Assembly (NCBI RefSeq): GCF_001445655.1
Contig: NZ_LNBE01000004.1
Coordinates: 124,001-188,000 of the forward strand
DNA length: 64,000 bases
From: Streptomyces roseifaciens
GTDB lineage: Bacteria; Actinomycetota; Actinomycetes; Streptomycetales; Streptomycetaceae
Direction of reading: 5' to 3'
The notes beneath the pieces are model-generated. The model worked only from the letters and a program-made list of their open reading frames with translations. It did not search any database and was not told the DNA's origin. The position numbers were made by a program, and so were the translations under genes. Every line of letters begins with the position of its first letter. Position 1 is the stretch's first letter. This document shows, piece after piece, positions 54,880-64,000 of the stretch.

Positions 54880-55638
54880 TCAGAGGGCCATCGACAGCAT
54901 CAGGGGTGCGGCCCGCCGGTTCAGCGTCTCCGCGGCCTGCCGCAGCCGGTGGGCGTGGGCCAGCGGGAGCGAGAGGGCGAGGCAGCCGACGGCGCTCCCC
55001 GCGCTGACCGGGACGGCCGCGCACACCGTGCCGACGGCGTACTCCTGGAGATCGAGGACGGGGACGGTCGCGGGCTGCCGGTCGAGGGTGCTGAGGAGCA
55101 CCTTCTCGCTGGTGATCGTCCGGGACGTGAGCCGGGCGGCCCGGTGGCGCGAGAGGTGGTCGCGGCGGTCGTCGTGGTCGAGCTGGGTGAGCAGGCACTT
55201 GCCGACGGCGCTGGCGTGGGCGGCGGAGCGGAAGTCGACCCACTCGTTGACCCGCGGGGTGTGCGGCCCGTCCGCGACCTGCGTGATCCTGACCTCGCCG
55301 TCGATGTAGCGGCTCAGGTACACGGCGGCGCCGAGGGAATCGCGGAGCTCGGCCAGCGACTGCTGCAGTTTGTGGCGCATGGCGGCGCTGCGGTCGCCGC
55401 CGGAGCCGAGCAGGACGAGGGCTTCGCCCGTGACGTATCCGCCGTCGCCGGTCCGCTGCAGGTAGTCCTCGCGGCGGAGCATCGGCAGGAGGTGGGCGAG
55501 GTGGCCGGCGGGCAGCCCGGTCTCGCGTGCGATCTGGGTGGTGGTGACCCCGCCGGAGTGCCGGGCGACCGCCTCGAGCACCCGCAGGGCGTACTGCACC
55601 GAGTGGAACGGTGCGATCGGGTCGGGCTTGAGCGCCAC
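54880..55638 (-). CDS. IclR-family transcriptional regulator
   Basis: A 252-residue regulator: winged helix at about 12-75 (VQYALRVLEAVARHSGG, TTQIARETGLPAGHLAHLL) and an IclR effector domain with SAAHASAVGKCLL and GTVCAAVPV. It is divergent from an LLM flavin oxidoreductase, its likely target (inference). The ATG at 55638 has GGGGGAGA upstream. Confidence 0.9.
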   Translation of the reverse strand: MALKPDPIAPFHSVQYALRVLEAVARHSGGVTTTQIARETGLPAGHLAHLLPMLRREDYLQRTGDGGYVTGEALVLLGSGGDRSAAMRHKLQQSLAELRDSLGAAVYLSRYIDGEVRITQVADGPHTPRVNEWVDFRSAAHASAVGKCLLTQLDHDDRRDHLSRHRAARLTSRTITSEKVLLSTLDRQPATVPVLDLQEYAVGTVCAAVPVSAGSAVGCLALSLPLAHAHRLRQAAETLNRRAAPLMLSMAL

Positions 55639-55900
55639 GGTCTCCCCCTACGGGCTTTCCGGCGAGTGTCCCGCCGACCACGATAACGGCCAAAGGTGCC
55701 GCGAACAGGGGGTGTCGGCAGCTCGGCATATGCCGCTGCCATGGCGGACGGAACGTGCCTGCGGAAGGCGCGGGGGAGCGGCGGGGGAATAACCGGAGAC
55801 CATCTCCGGCTGCTCCTTCCGGCCGGTCGCAGCGGACCGGCTCACGGCGCGGTGCCGTACAGCGCGCCGTGGACGATCAGGAACAGGAAGGCGGACCACC

Positions 55901-56989
55901 GTGCCCGACGCGCAGGACGACTTCATCCGGGGGCAGGCCCCGGGCAGCGCCCCCGTTCCCCTGTCCGTACTGGACCTGGCGACCGTCGGCGCCGGACGGA
56001 CCGCCCGGCAGGCCCTCACCACCACCGTCGAGCTGGCCCGCCTGGCCGAGCGCCGCGGCTACCACCGCTTCTGGGTCTCCGAGCACCACTCGATGCCCGC
56101 CATCGCGAGCTCCTCCCCGGCCGTCGTCCTCGCCCACCTCGCGGCCCACACCGAGCGCATCCGCCTCGGCTCCGGCGGGGTGATGCTCCCCAACCACGCG
56201 CCGCTGGTGATAGCCGAGCAGTTCGGCACCCTGGAGGCCTTCGCCCCCGGGCGCGTGGACCTCGGCCTCGGGCGCGCCCCGGGGACGGACGGCGCCACCG
56301 CCGCCGCGCTGCGCCGCACCGACCGGCTGAGCGAGGGCGCGGACGAGTTCCCGCAGCAGCTGGCCGAGCTCGTCCGCTTCCTCGACGACGACTTCCCCGA
56401 CGGCCACCGCTACGCCGGGATCCACGCCGTGCCCGGCCCGGTCCAGGGCCGCGTGCCCGGCGGGGTGCAGCGCGCCGACCGCCCCTCGGTCTGGCTGCTC
56501 GGCTCCTCCGGCTTCAGCGCGCGGCTCGCCGGCGCCCTCGGTCTGCCCTTCTCCTTCGCGCACCACTTCTCCTCCGGCAGCACGGTGGCCGCGCTGGAGC
56601 TCTACCGCGAGTGCTTCCGCCCCTCCTCGGTCCTCGACCGCCCGTACGCCAAGATCGGCGTGCAGGCGTTCGCGGCGGAGGACGCGGGGGAGGCCCGCCG
56701 CCAGGTGCTCACCGGTGCGCTGTCGATGCTGCGGGTGCGCACGGGGCGGCCGGGGCTGGTCCCGACGCCGGAGGAGGCGGCGTCGTACGACTTCGGCCCG
56801 GCGGAGCGGGAGTTCGTCGACAGCCGGATCGCCAATGTGGTGCACGGTACGCCCGAGGCGGTCAGGGAGGGGCTGAACCACCTGGTGAAGACGACCGGCG
56901 TCGACGAACTGATGATCACTACGAATGCGCACGGCGCCGAGGCGCGGCTGCGCAGCTACGAACTGATCGCGGACGTGTACGGCATGTGA
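55901..56989 (+). CDS. LLM-class flavin-dependent oxidoreductase
   Basis: A 362-residue luciferase-like FMN-type monooxygenase. Features are [50 protein letters not shown] segment and [13 protein letters not shown]. It belongs to the MsnO8-like branch. Substrate unknown. GTG start with GGACCACC upstream. Probably controlled by the divergent IclR protein across a 262-bp gap. Confidence 0.9.
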   Translation: MPDAQDDFIRGQAPGSAPVPLSVLDLATVGAGRTARQALTTTVELARLAERRGYHRFWVSEHHSMPAIASSSPAVVLAHLAAHTERIRLGSGGVMLPNHAPLVIAEQFGTLEAFAPGRVDLGLGRAPGTDGATAAALRRTDRLSEGADEFPQQLAELVRFLDDDFPDGHRYAGIHAVPGPVQGRVPGGVQRADRPSVWLLGSSGFSARLAGALGLPFSFAHHFSSGSTVAALELYRECFRPSSVLDRPYAKIGVQAFAAEDAGEARRQVLTGALSMLRVRTGRPGLVPTPEEAASYDFGPAEREFVDSRIANVVHGTPEAVREGLNHLVKTTGVDELMITTNAHGAEARLRSYELIADVYGM

Positions 56990-57019
56990 CGCGCGGGGCT
57001 CCGGCCCCGACCGGGGGTG

Positions 57020-58777
57020 CTACGGCCGCACCCCCGTCGTCAGCAGGGAGGAGATCGAGTCCGCCGGCACGGGGCGGGAGTAGAACCAGCCCTGCCCCGT
57101 GTCGCAGCCGATCCGCCCCAGCCGCTCCGCCTGCTCCGCGCTCTCCACGCACTCCGCCGTCACGGTGATCCCCAGCCGGTGCGCGAGCTGGACGAGGGCC
57201 TCGACGATCGTCTCGTCCGCGGGGTTCGGCGGCTCCCCGGAGCGGAAGCCCCGGACGAAGGAGCCGTCGAGCTTGAGCGTGGAGACCGGCAGCCGGCTGA
57301 GGTAGGCGAGGTTGGAGTAGCCCGTGCCGAAGTCGTCGATGGCGATGGCCACGCCCATGTCGCTGAGCTGGCGCAGCTGCTGCAGCGGCCGGCCGGCCGA
57401 GCCCATCACCGCCGACTCGGTGAGCTCCAGCTGCAGCAGCCGGGCCGGCAGCCCCGTCTCGGCGAGGATCGCCGCCACGTCGGAGACCAGGTCGGAGTCC
57501 CACACCTGCCGCACCGCGACGTTGACGCTGACGACGATCGGCTCCGCGGGGTGGGCGAGCTGCCAGCGCCGTGCCTGGCGGCAGGCGGTCGCGAGCACCC
57601 AGCGGCCCAGGGGGACGATCGCGCCGGTCTCCTCGGCGAGGCCGATGAACCGATTCGGCGGGAGCATCCCGAACTGCGGGTGACGCCAGCGGACCAGCGC
57701 CTCCACCCCCCGGACGACCCCGTCCCCCAGGCCCACCAACGGCTGGTACTGGAGGACGAATTCGCCGCGCTCGACCGCGGGCCGCAGCGTGCTGGACAGG
57801 GCCTGGCGGGTCATCCGGTGGGCGTTGCGCTCGGGGTCGAAGAGCGTCCAGCGGGCCTTGCCGTCGGCCTTCGCCCAGTACAGCGTGGTGTCGGCGGCCT
57901 GCATCAGTTCGGTGGCGTGGGTGCCGGCCGCGGGGCGCTCCACGACGCCGATGCTCGCCGAGACCGACAGCCGCTGCCCGGCCACCTCGAACGGCCGCTG
58001 GAGCCCGTCCTGGATGCAGGCGGCGAGCTCGACGAGCTGTTCGGTGCCCTCGGACTCCTCCACCAGCAGCGCGAACTCGTCGCCCCCGAGCCGGGCGACG
58101 AGGTGCCCGCCGGGCGCCGCGCACTCGCTCAGCCGCCGGGCCACCGCCCCCAGCAGCCGGTCCCCGGCCCGGTGGCCGAGGGTGTCGTTGATGGCCTTGA
58201 AGCCGTCGAGGTCCAGATAGCAGACCCCGATCCGGCCCTGTCCGCCCCGGGCGGCGGAGGCCGTTGCCAGCGCGGCGGTCAGCCGCTCGAAGAAGAGGCT
58301 GCGGTTGGGCAGCCGGGTGACGGGGTCGTGCATCCGCAGGTGCCGCAGCCGGGCGCGCAGGTCGCGCCGGTCGCTGATGTCGGCGACGGACAGCAGGGTG
58401 TCGCAGCTGTCGGGCAGCGGGGTGACGATCACTTCGGCCCACACCCCCTGGCCGCCGGTGTGCTTCAGCCGCCGGGTGCAGTGCAGCCGCTCGCGGCGGC
58501 CGAGCAGCACCTCGCGGTACGCGCTCCAGGTGCGCGAGTCCTCGCGCAGGCCGGTGAACTCGGCGGCCGGGGCGTCGGCGAGCCGGGCCGGGTCGGTGCC
58601 CAGCAGCGCCCCGAGCGCGTGGTTGGCGGTGCGCACCAGACCGTCGCGGCCCACCACGGCCATGGCGAGCTGCGCGGCATTGAACGCGGCACGAAAATCA
58701 CTGGATTCATTACGTTGCGTGACGACTGTAGGCGTTGGGCAGGGCGCGCCGCCCTGGCCATCGAGGGTTCCGCTCAC
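57020..58777 (-). CDS. cdgA: PAS-GGDEF-EAL cyclic di-GMP enzyme (CdgA-like)
   Basis: A 585-residue cytoplasmic protein with an N-terminal PAS domain (about 27-135), GGDEF domain with intact GGDEF (231-235), and EAL domain with E359 and later metal/catalytic groups VSVNVAVRQ, LELTES, DDFGTGYSN and TLKLDGSF. Both synthesis and breakdown of c-di-GMP are thus possible. No RxxD inhibitory site precedes GGDEF. It matches S. coelicolor CdgA in domain order and location. GTG 58777 has GGGAG 6 nt upstream; an ATG at 58828 is less likely. Confidence 0.88.
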   Translation of the reverse strand: MSGTLDGQGGAPCPTPTVVTQRNESSDFRAAFNAAQLAMAVVGRDGLVRTANHALGALLGTDPARLADAPAAEFTGLREDSRTWSAYREVLLGRRERLHCTRRLKHTGGQGVWAEVIVTPLPDSCDTLLSVADISDRRDLRARLRHLRMHDPVTRLPNRSLFFERLTAALATASAARGGQGRIGVCYLDLDGFKAINDTLGHRAGDRLLGAVARRLSECAAPGGHLVARLGGDEFALLVEESEGTEQLVELAACIQDGLQRPFEVAGQRLSVSASIGVVERPAAGTHATELMQAADTTLYWAKADGKARWTLFDPERNAHRMTRQALSSTLRPAVERGEFVLQYQPLVGLGDGVVRGVEALVRWRHPQFGMLPPNRFIGLAEETGAIVPLGRWVLATACRQARRWQLAHPAEPIVVSVNVAVRQVWDSDLVSDVAAILAETGLPARLLQLELTESAVMGSAGRPLQQLRQLSDMGVAIAIDDFGTGYSNLAYLSRLPVSTLKLDGSFVRGFRSGEPPNPADETIVEALVQLAHRLGITVTAECVESAEQAERLGRIGCDTGQGWFYSRPVPADSISSLLTTGVRP

Positions 58778-59040
58778 CGCTCGCTCCCGCAAGGCATTCG
58801 TTCCGCACTGGTTTCGTATGGGTCTCATGGATCTCGTACGCGTGTCCGAACGGGCGGCGGGAGGCCGTCCGCCCGGGGTATCCGTGCTGGAAATGTGGCG
58901 ATCATAGAGCTCGCGGGGGGACCGTTCCAGCGGCCCTTCCGCGAGAGGCCGGGCCGCGGCCCCCGGGGTGTCCACTTCTGCACGACCGTGCGCGCTCGTG
59001 CCTGAGGCTGTTGTGCCACACCATCTCGATTGACCATCAG

Positions 59041-59053
59041 TGACTGAGTGTGA
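59041..59053. promoter_or_regulatory. BldD-type box upstream of cdgA
   Basis: TGACTGAGTGTGA matches the BldD consensus TnAC-N5-GTnA on both strands. It lies in the 386-bp gap between cdgA and the metalloprotease, 264 bp before the cdgA start. cdgA is a known BldD target in S. coelicolor, so the site is plausible. The rest of the gap shows nothing further. Confidence 0.65.
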
Positions 59054-59163
59054 TGTACCCAGAAGTCGGCCTAGTCACTCGACCGGAGCAGCGGAATAGG
59101 GCATACCACCATAAATCCACCGAGGGTGGATGAGGTGTCCCGAATCCGTCCCGGGAGGTCGAC

Positions 59164-60408
59164 GTGGTGCGTCCGCAGACACCCATGGGAGTGGACCGGC
59201 CGCGGCCGCTGCGCCGCGTCGGGGCCGTCCTCACCGTCCTGTGCGCCATCGCGGCGACCACCCTCGTCGCCGTTCCCGCCCAGGCCGTGGGGCCCGGCGG
59301 GCCCTGCGCGCTCCCGCGCAGCCAGGCCCACCACTCCGAAGGGCTCGACAGCTGGAACCCCGCCTATCCACGGCCCGTCGGGCGGCTCGACGCCGTCATG
59401 ATCTTCCTGTCCTTCCCGGACTCCAAGCCCGCCGTGTCCCCCGAGAAGCTCGCGGCCGACCACTTCCCCGCCACCAGCCGCTTCTTCGAGCGGGCCTCCT
59501 ACGGGAGGTTCTCCCTGCGCGCCCACCCGGTGAAGCGGTGGGTCAGGATGCCCCGGTCCGCCACCTCGTACCGCATACAGCGCGACTGGGAGGGCGACCG
59601 GCGCTCCGACTACCTGCGCGACGCCGTCGCCGCCGCCGATCCCGGCGTGGACTTCAGCCGCTACGACCTCGTCTACCTCGTTGCCGACCCCGACGCCCCG
59701 GGCGTCGACTCCGACGCCACCAAGGTCGTCAACCTCGACCGGCCCCTGCAGGCCGACGGCGCGCAGCTGCGCCGCATCGTCACCGTCTTCGAGCACCACC
59801 CGCCCGACCGCAACGTCCTCGCCCACGAGACCGGGCACGTCCTCGACCTGCCCGACCTCTACCACCGGCCCACCGACGGCAAGGGCGACTGGGACACCCA
59901 CGTCGGCGACTGGGACCTCATGGGCAGCCAGTTCGGGCTCGCCTCCGACCCGTTCGGCTGGCACAAGTGGAAGCTCGGCTGGCTCACACCGGCCCAGGTC
60001 GCCTGCGCCCGCGGGCCCAGCGGCGCCCTCTACACCCTCCAGCCGCTGGAGACGCCGATACAGCCCGGCGGCGACGGCCGCACCCGCCTGATCGTGATCC
60101 GTACGGGCACCACCACGGCCCTCGTCGTGGAGGCGCGCTCCGCCTCGGGCAACGACAGCGGCGCCTGCACCGAGGGCGTCCTCGTCTACCGGGTGCACAG
60201 CGACACCGCCTCGGGCAGCGGGCCGGTCCAGGTGCTCGACGGGCACCCGGGCCACCAGGCCTGCTGGGGCGAGTCCGTCTACCCGCCGCTGGCCGACGCG
60301 CCGCTGGGCGTGGGGGAGTCCCTGTCCTCGGAGACCGACGGGGTGCGGGTGACCGTACGGGGGCGGACGGCCGGAGGGTCGTGGACCGTCGGGGTGACCC
60401 GGGCGTGA
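59164..60408 (+). CDS. Secreted M6-like metalloprotease
   Basis: A 414-residue exported protein. Signal peptide about 18-41. The zinc motif HETGHVLDLPDLY (HExxH) lies at about residue 220, and GDWDLMGSQFG is the Met-turn region of immune-inhibitor-A-like M6 peptidases. A C-terminal beta-domain follows; known M6 secreted enzymes are often longer. GTG 59164 is used; ATG 59185 is possible. Confidence 0.88.
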   Translation: MVRPQTPMGVDRPRPLRRVGAVLTVLCAIAATTLVAVPAQAVGPGGPCALPRSQAHHSEGLDSWNPAYPRPVGRLDAVMIFLSFPDSKPAVSPEKLAADHFPATSRFFERASYGRFSLRAHPVKRWVRMPRSATSYRIQRDWEGDRRSDYLRDAVAAADPGVDFSRYDLVYLVADPDAPGVDSDATKVVNLDRPLQADGAQLRRIVTVFEHHPPDRNVLAHETGHVLDLPDLYHRPTDGKGDWDTHVGDWDLMGSQFGLASDPFGWHKWKLGWLTPAQVACARGPSGALYTLQPLETPIQPGGDGRTRLIVIRTGTTTALVVEARSASGNDSGACTEGVLVYRVHSDTASGSGPVQVLDGHPGHQACWGESVYPPLADAPLGVGESLSSETDGVRVTVRGRTAGGSWTVGVTRA

Positions 60409-60459
60409 GGCGCACGCCGCCCGCGTACACGGATTGCGCACCCGGACCGTGCACACGAC

Positions 60460-60489
60460 GAAGGCCCTCACCTGACGGTGAGGGCCTTC
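60460..60489 (-). terminator. Hairpin terminator of tRNA-Lys copy 3
   Basis: A perfect 13-bp stem (60460-60472 with 60477-60489) and 4-nt loop, 10 bp from the tRNA 3' end. Confidence 0.82.
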
Positions 60490-60498
60490 GACTGTCTG

Positions 60499-60572
60499 TG
60501 CGCCGCCAGGGACTCGAACCCCGGACCCGCTGATTAAGAGTCAGCTGCTCTAACCAACTGAGCTAGCGGCGC
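60499..60572 (-). tRNA. tRNA-Lys (anticodon CUU), copy 3
   Basis: Identical to the other two copies. The 16 bp immediately 5' (GACAGAGAAGACTCTA region) are also shared, with TAGAGT as a -10-like box; beyond that the upstream differs. Confidence 0.97.
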
Positions 60573-60675
60573 CTGCTGACAGAGAAGACTCTAGCACCCT
60601 GATCGGGTGGAACGAAAATCCGGATGTTTCAGCGGGCTGCGAGGGCTCTCGTGCAGGTCAGCGGGGTGGCCCCGG

Positions 60676-61329
60676 TCACAGGGCGGGCTCGGGGGCGGCC
60701 TCGGGGGAGAGCCCGGCGGTGCGCCGGCCCGCCCGGGCGGGGAGCTCGGCCGGATACGGGCCGGCCGCCGTGCGGGCCACCCGCACACAGGCCCACAGCA
60801 GCGCCTCGGCGTCCGGCAGCCACGGGTGGCGCACCTCTGGGGCGACCACCCAGCGCGAGACGGGCGGCACGGGCTCCTCCGGGCCCGACGGGTAGAGCGG
60901 CGGGACGGTCACGGTGTCGCCCGTGCCGTGGCACAGCAGCGGCGGCATCGCGCGGGCCCACTCCTCCCAGCCGAGCAGCGCGGGCAGGCGCTGGGCCGTG
61001 CCGGGGGCCGCGAACAGCTGCAGCCGGCCGCGCTGGGCGGCGACCGGCCCGGAGCCCGGCCCCTTCTCCCATAACCGGTCCAGCACCCGGCGGCCGAACA
61101 GGTCGGGGGCGCTGACCACGTCGAAGGCGACGCCGCAGGGCAGCACGACCGGATTGGCCGGGCAGTCGATCCACAGGGCGTGCACGCTGCGGGGGAAGCG
61201 GCTGGCCGAGGCGAGCCAGTCCGCCCCGGCGAGGGTGACGTGGGCGGCGCGGGGCAGCCGGGAGGGGGTGCCGGGAGCGCCGCGGTGCGGGGAGAACGGA
61301 TCGCGCGGGTCGTACTGCCGAGAGGTCAT
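60676..61329 (-). CDS. Putative primase/polymerase N-domain-like protein
   Basis: A 217-residue cytoplasmic protein. The stretch ALWIDCPANPVVLPCG, FGRRVLDRLWEKG and LLCHGTGDTVTVPP resembles small Streptomyces proteins annotated as bifunctional DNA primase/polymerase N-domain; the resemblance is from memory and catalytic acidic residues are not obvious. Role unknown. An in-frame ATG lies 9 bp upstream. Confidence 0.6.
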   Translation of the reverse strand: MTSRQYDPRDPFSPHRGAPGTPSRLPRAAHVTLAGADWLASASRFPRSVHALWIDCPANPVVLPCGVAFDVVSAPDLFGRRVLDRLWEKGPGSGPVAAQRGRLQLFAAPGTAQRLPALLGWEEWARAMPPLLCHGTGDTVTVPPLYPSGPEEPVPPVSRWVVAPEVRHPWLPDAEALLWACVRVARTAAGPYPAELPARAGRRTAGLSPEAAPEPAL

Positions 61330-61470
61330 GGCGCCCATGCTGGGCGGTGCGGCAGCCGGGGCATCCGGTAGTTGCGGAAGTCGGGACAGGGCGGGGTGCG
61401 GTGCGCTATTTTTCGCGCCGCATATGCCAACGGCCCATGGTCGGTGCCATGGGCCGTTCCCGTCGCCGCC

Positions 61471-61520
61471 GGTGGCCGGGGTGCGCCGGGGTGCGCCGGG
61501 GTGCACCGGGATACGCCGGA
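61471..61520. repeat. 10-bp tandem repeat in the 61.3-61.6 kb gap
   Basis: Five 10-bp units derived from GTGCGCCGGG (two exact, three variants) in the 250-bp space between two minus-strand genes. No ORF is supported there. Function unknown. Confidence 0.8.
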
Positions 61521-61579
61521 GCCGTCCGGGGCGCATGGTGCCGCGGGGCCGGGGTGCGGCGTGCGTCACGGCACGCGGG

Positions 61580-61948
61580 TCACTCTCCGGTCCGGCTGCC
61601 GCGCAGCAGGTCCCGGCCGAACTCGACCATCTTCTTCGCGTAGTCCTCGCTCCACTCCGCGCGCTCGGCGATCACGGCCGTGGACAGCCGGTCGAAGCGC
61701 CGGGGGTCGGCGAGCTGCGCCGCCGCCACCGCCTGGAACTCGGTCGCCCGGTCGGCCGCGGCGCGGAACGCCAGCGCGAGCTCCGTGGAGCGCGTGAGCA
61801 GCTCGCGGGGATCCTCGATCGACTCCAGGTCGAAGAAGTGCTCGGGGTCGGCGACCGCCTCCGGGGGCTCGAAGAGCAGCTGCGCGGGCTTCAGGCGGCG
61901 CGGTCGCTCGGTCGGGCCCGCGTCGGGAGCCGACTGCGGCTCGGACAT
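61580..61948 (-). CDS. Conserved hypothetical protein
   Basis: A 122-residue acidic soluble protein, mostly helical: LKPAQLLFEPPEAVADPEHF, RELLTRSTELALAFRAAAD, YAKKMVEFGRDLL. No known motif. The ATG at 61948 is chosen because GGAGG lies 8 nt upstream; the ATG at 61954 is too close to it. Confidence 0.75.
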   Translation of the reverse strand: MSEPQSAPDAGPTERPRRLKPAQLLFEPPEAVADPEHFFDLESIEDPRELLTRSTELALAFRAAADRATEFQAVAAAQLADPRRFDRLSTAVIAERAEWSEDYAKKMVEFGRDLLRGSRTGE

Positions 61949-62039
61949 GTACATACCTCCAGGATCGTCTGCACCGCCATCCATTGTCCTGCGCGACGCA
62001 AGGGCGCCCCCGGGCGGCTGCGGCCGACTGCGCTACCGG

Positions 62040-63431
62040 TCAGTACGGCGGCAGCTGGCCCGTCCGGGCCACCTGGGAGTACCAGCGGGCGCTGGACTTG
62101 GGCGTGCGGACCTGGGTGGCGTAGTCGACGTGGACCGCGCCGAAGCGCTTGCTGTAGCCGTAGGCCCACTCGAAGTTGTCGAGCAGCGACCAGAGGAAGT
62201 AGCCGCGCACGTCGGCCCCGTCGGCGATCGCCCGCCGGACGGCGTCGAGGTGGGCGTGCAGGTAGGCGATGCGCTCCGGGTCGTGCACCGTGCCGTCGCC
62301 GTCGGGCTTGTCGTCGTAGGCCGCACCGTTCTCGGTGACCACCAGGGGCAGACCGGGGACCTCCTCGGCGAAGCGGACCAGCAGGTCGTACAGGCCGGTG
62401 GGGTCGACGGACCAGTCCATGGCGGTGCGCTTGCCGGGCGGGCGGTGGAAGGCGACGCCCTCGGCCGCCGGGAACGGCGAGCGCTCGGGGGTCTCGCCGG
62501 GCAGGTCGCCGTTGCCCGTGGCGGCCGCCACCACGGTGGGCGTGTAGTAGTTGACGCCCAGCGAGTCGAGCGGGTGCTTGATGACCGCCGGGTCGCCGTC
62601 GTGCACGAACGACCAGTCCGTGATCGCCGCCGTGTCGGCGAGCAGGTCCCCGGGGTAGGCGCCGTGCAGCATGGGGCCCGTGAAGATGCGGGTGGCCAGG
62701 GCGTCGATGCGCCGCTGGGCGTCGACGTCCTGCGGGGCGCCGGTGAAGGCGCGGACGACGCCGGGGTTGAGGGTGACCGACACCTGCCCGTGGGAGGGCA
62801 GGGCCGCGCGCAGGGCCTGGGCGCCCAGGCCGTGGGCCAGGTTGAGGTGGTGCGCGGCGCGCAGGGCCGCGAGGTCGTCGGAGCGGCCGGGGGCGTGCAC
62901 CCCGGAGCCGTAGCCGAGGAAGGCGCTGCACCAGGGCTCGTTGAGGGTCGTCCACATCTCGACGCGGTCGCCGAGGGCCTCGGCGACGAGGTGGGCGTAG
63001 TCCGCGAAGCGGTGGGCGGTGCCGCGCTCGGGCCAGCCGCCGGCCGACTCCAGCTCCTGCGGCAGGTCCCAGTGGTAGAGGGTCAGTACGGGGCGGATGC
63101 CGTGGTCGAGGAGGTCGTCGGCGAGGGCGCGGTAGAAGTCCAGGCCGGCCTGGTTGGCGTGGCCGCGGCCGGAGGGCTGCACGCGCGGCCACGAGACGGA
63201 GAAGCGGTACGCGCCGAGGCCGAGGTCCGCCATCAGCCGGACGTCGTCCGCGCGGCGGTGGTAGTGGTCGGTGGCCGTGTCGCCGGTGTCGCCGCCGAGG
63301 GTCCTGCCGGGGGTGTGGGAGAAGGTGTCCCAGATGGAGGGCGTGCGGCCGTCCTCGCGGGGCGCGCCCTCGATCTGGTACGCCGCGGTCGCGGTGCCCC
63401 AGAGGAAGCCGGGCGGGAAGTTCACGGTCAT
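62040..63431 (-). CDS. bglC: GH1 beta-glucosidase (BglC-like)
   Basis: A 463-residue cytoplasmic glycoside hydrolase family 1 enzyme: signature [14 protein letters not shown] at the N-terminus, acid/base Glu in TTLNEPW, nucleophile Glu in LVVTENGAA, and [13 protein letters not shown]. It releases glucose from cellobiose and short cello-oligosaccharides after uptake. Position after a ceb-type permease gene, 54 bp apart, matches the cebEFG-bglC operon of Streptomyces, which also supplies the inducer switch for CebR. GGGAG is just upstream. Confidence 0.92.
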   Translation of the reverse strand: MTVNFPPGFLWGTATAAYQIEGAPREDGRTPSIWDTFSHTPGRTLGGDTGDTATDHYHRRADDVRLMADLGLGAYRFSVSWPRVQPSGRGHANQAGLDFYRALADDLLDHGIRPVLTLYHWDLPQELESAGGWPERGTAHRFADYAHLVAEALGDRVEMWTTLNEPWCSAFLGYGSGVHAPGRSDDLAALRAAHHLNLAHGLGAQALRAALPSHGQVSVTLNPGVVRAFTGAPQDVDAQRRIDALATRIFTGPMLHGAYPGDLLADTAAITDWSFVHDGDPAVIKHPLDSLGVNYYTPTVVAAATGNGDLPGETPERSPFPAAEGVAFHRPPGKRTAMDWSVDPTGLYDLLVRFAEEVPGLPLVVTENGAAYDDKPDGDGTVHDPERIAYLHAHLDAVRRAIADGADVRGYFLWSLLDNFEWAYGYSKRFGAVHVDYATQVRTPKSSARWYSQVARTGQLPPY

Positions 63432-63485
63432 CGGGTCTCCCGGAAGGTGGGGGCGTGGAGGGGGAGCGGCGCGCGGTCGGCGGGG

Positions 63486-64000
63486 TCAGCCCTTGACGGC
63501 GCCCCGCATGATGCCGCCGACGATCTGTCTGCCGAAGAGGGTGAAGGCGAGCAGCAGCGGCAGGGTGCCCAGCAGCGCGCCGGCCATGATCACGGACTGG
63601 TCGGGGACGTAGCCGCGGCCGAGCCCGGTGAGGGCCACCTGCACCGTGGGGTTCTCCTGGGTCAGCGCGATGATCGGCCAGAAGAAGTCGTTCCAGGCCT
63701 GGACGAAGGAGAGCATGGCCAGCACGGCCATCGCGGGCCGGGCGACGGGGAAGACGACGTGCCAGATGACGCGCAGGCTGCTGGCCCCGTCGACGCGGGC
63801 CGCCTCGACCAGCTCGCCGGGGAGCGCCTCCAGCAGGTACTGGCGCATGAAGAAGACCCCGAAGGCGCTGACGAGCGTGGGCAGGACCACCGACTGCAGC
63901 TGGTCGGTCCACTTGAGCTCGGCGACGACCATGAACAGGGGGACGACGCTGAGCTGCGGCGGCACCATCATCGTGCCGACCGTCAGGAGCAGCAGCGCGC
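63486..64000 (-). CDS. cebG: ABC sugar permease, partial (CebG-like)
   Basis: Truncated by the window end; 171 residues of the C-terminal part are visible. MalG-type permease with EAA loop ELVEAARVDGASSLRVIWHVVFP, later helices and C-terminus GGIMRGAVKG. Next to bglC it is the inner permease of a cellobiose/cellotriose importer (CebEFG type). The start lies outside the window. Confidence 0.85.
   Translation of the reverse strand, partial: ALLLLTVGTMMVPPQLSVVPLFMVVAELKWTDQLQSVVLPTLVSAFGVFFMRQYLLEALPGELVEAARVDGASSLRVIWHVVFPVARPAMAVLAMLSFVQAWNDFFWPIIALTQENPTVQVALTGLGRGYVPDQSVIMAGALLGTLPLLLAFTLFGRQIVGGIMRGAVKG

Noticed and set aside
50186..60572. Genomic island bounded by tRNA-Lys copies
   Set aside because: No integrase, excisionase or attachment-site fragment was seen, and the enclosed genes are typical Streptomyces core genes.

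Overview
The window is high-GC actinobacterial chromosome and almost certainly Streptomyces. The support is extreme third-position GC, many GTG starts, tight ATGA/GTGA overlaps, and several families typical of the genus: DasR-type operators at GlcNAc transporter genes, a CslA/GlxA pair, DUF397 with a DUF5753 regulator, a LAXTG surface protein, and cebG-bglC. The gene order resembles, from memory, the S. coelicolor core-chromosome segment running from the cysM/nagE region to the ceb operon. No rRNA, prophage, integrase, insertion sequence or CRISPR array was seen. Most of the window looks like conserved core with small accessory patches at about 26.7-29.4 kb and 33-36.5 kb.

Region by region. 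0-4.5 kb: an amino-acid permease, then the carrier-protein cysteine pathway mec-cysO-cysM and a metallo-beta-lactamase-fold hydrolase. 4.5-7.9 kb: the N-acetylglucosamine PTS genes nagE2, nagE1 and nagF with three DasR-type dre operators. 8-12 kb: rph, a lipoprotein, rdgB, tRNA-Leu and an MHS-type transporter. 12-19 kb: an exported protein with an overlapping sensor kinase, bcp, a GroES-like protein, a guanidine-III riboswitch in front of an SMR guanidinium exporter, a class A penicillin-binding protein and a DUF1707 protein. 19-27 kb: secreted GDSL hydrolase, DUF445, DUF3311 plus sodium:solute symporter, a beta-trefoil secreted protein, a secreted amidase-domain protein and an FAH-family enzyme. 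27-36.5 kb: an accessory patch with the HTH/DUF397 pair, small proteins, a phosphotransferase, a Gfo/Idh oxidoreductase divergent from a ROK regulator, a LAXTG protein, a HutC-type GntR regulator and a Cys-rich protein.

36.7-42.4 kb is a compact operon for uptake and probably oxidative breakdown of 2-aminoethylphosphonate or an N-alkyl relative: FAD oxidoreductase, phosphonatase-like HAD, ABC ATPase, two permeases and a binding lipoprotein. A dre-like palindrome lies in front of it. 42.5-45 kb holds a NagD-like phosphatase and a class F sortase with an exported partner. 45-52.4 kb is the tip-glycan region: GH6 hydrolase, copper radical oxidase GlxA, synthase CslA, an NlpC/P60 protein, a kinase and an AA10 LPMO with its own dre-like site. 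52-62 kb: CcdA and DsbA-like thiol-redox proteins, IclR and LLM proteins, a PAS-GGDEF-EAL c-di-GMP enzyme with a BldD-type box upstream, and an M6 metalloprotease. Three identical tRNA-Lys(CUU) genes are spread over 10 kb (50.2, 54.7 and 60.5 kb). The window ends in bglC and a truncated cebG.

A recurring theme is amino-sugar and beta-glucan economy. The nag transporters and the LPMO share dre-type sites, the CslA/GlxA/GH6/LPMO set makes and remodels a glycan, and CebG/BglC handle cello-oligosaccharides. No wholly novel system is demonstrated. The best leads are the phosphonate operon with its candidate operator, the LPMO dre-like site, the CysO C-terminal extension, and the double palindrome between the Gfo/Idh and ROK genes.
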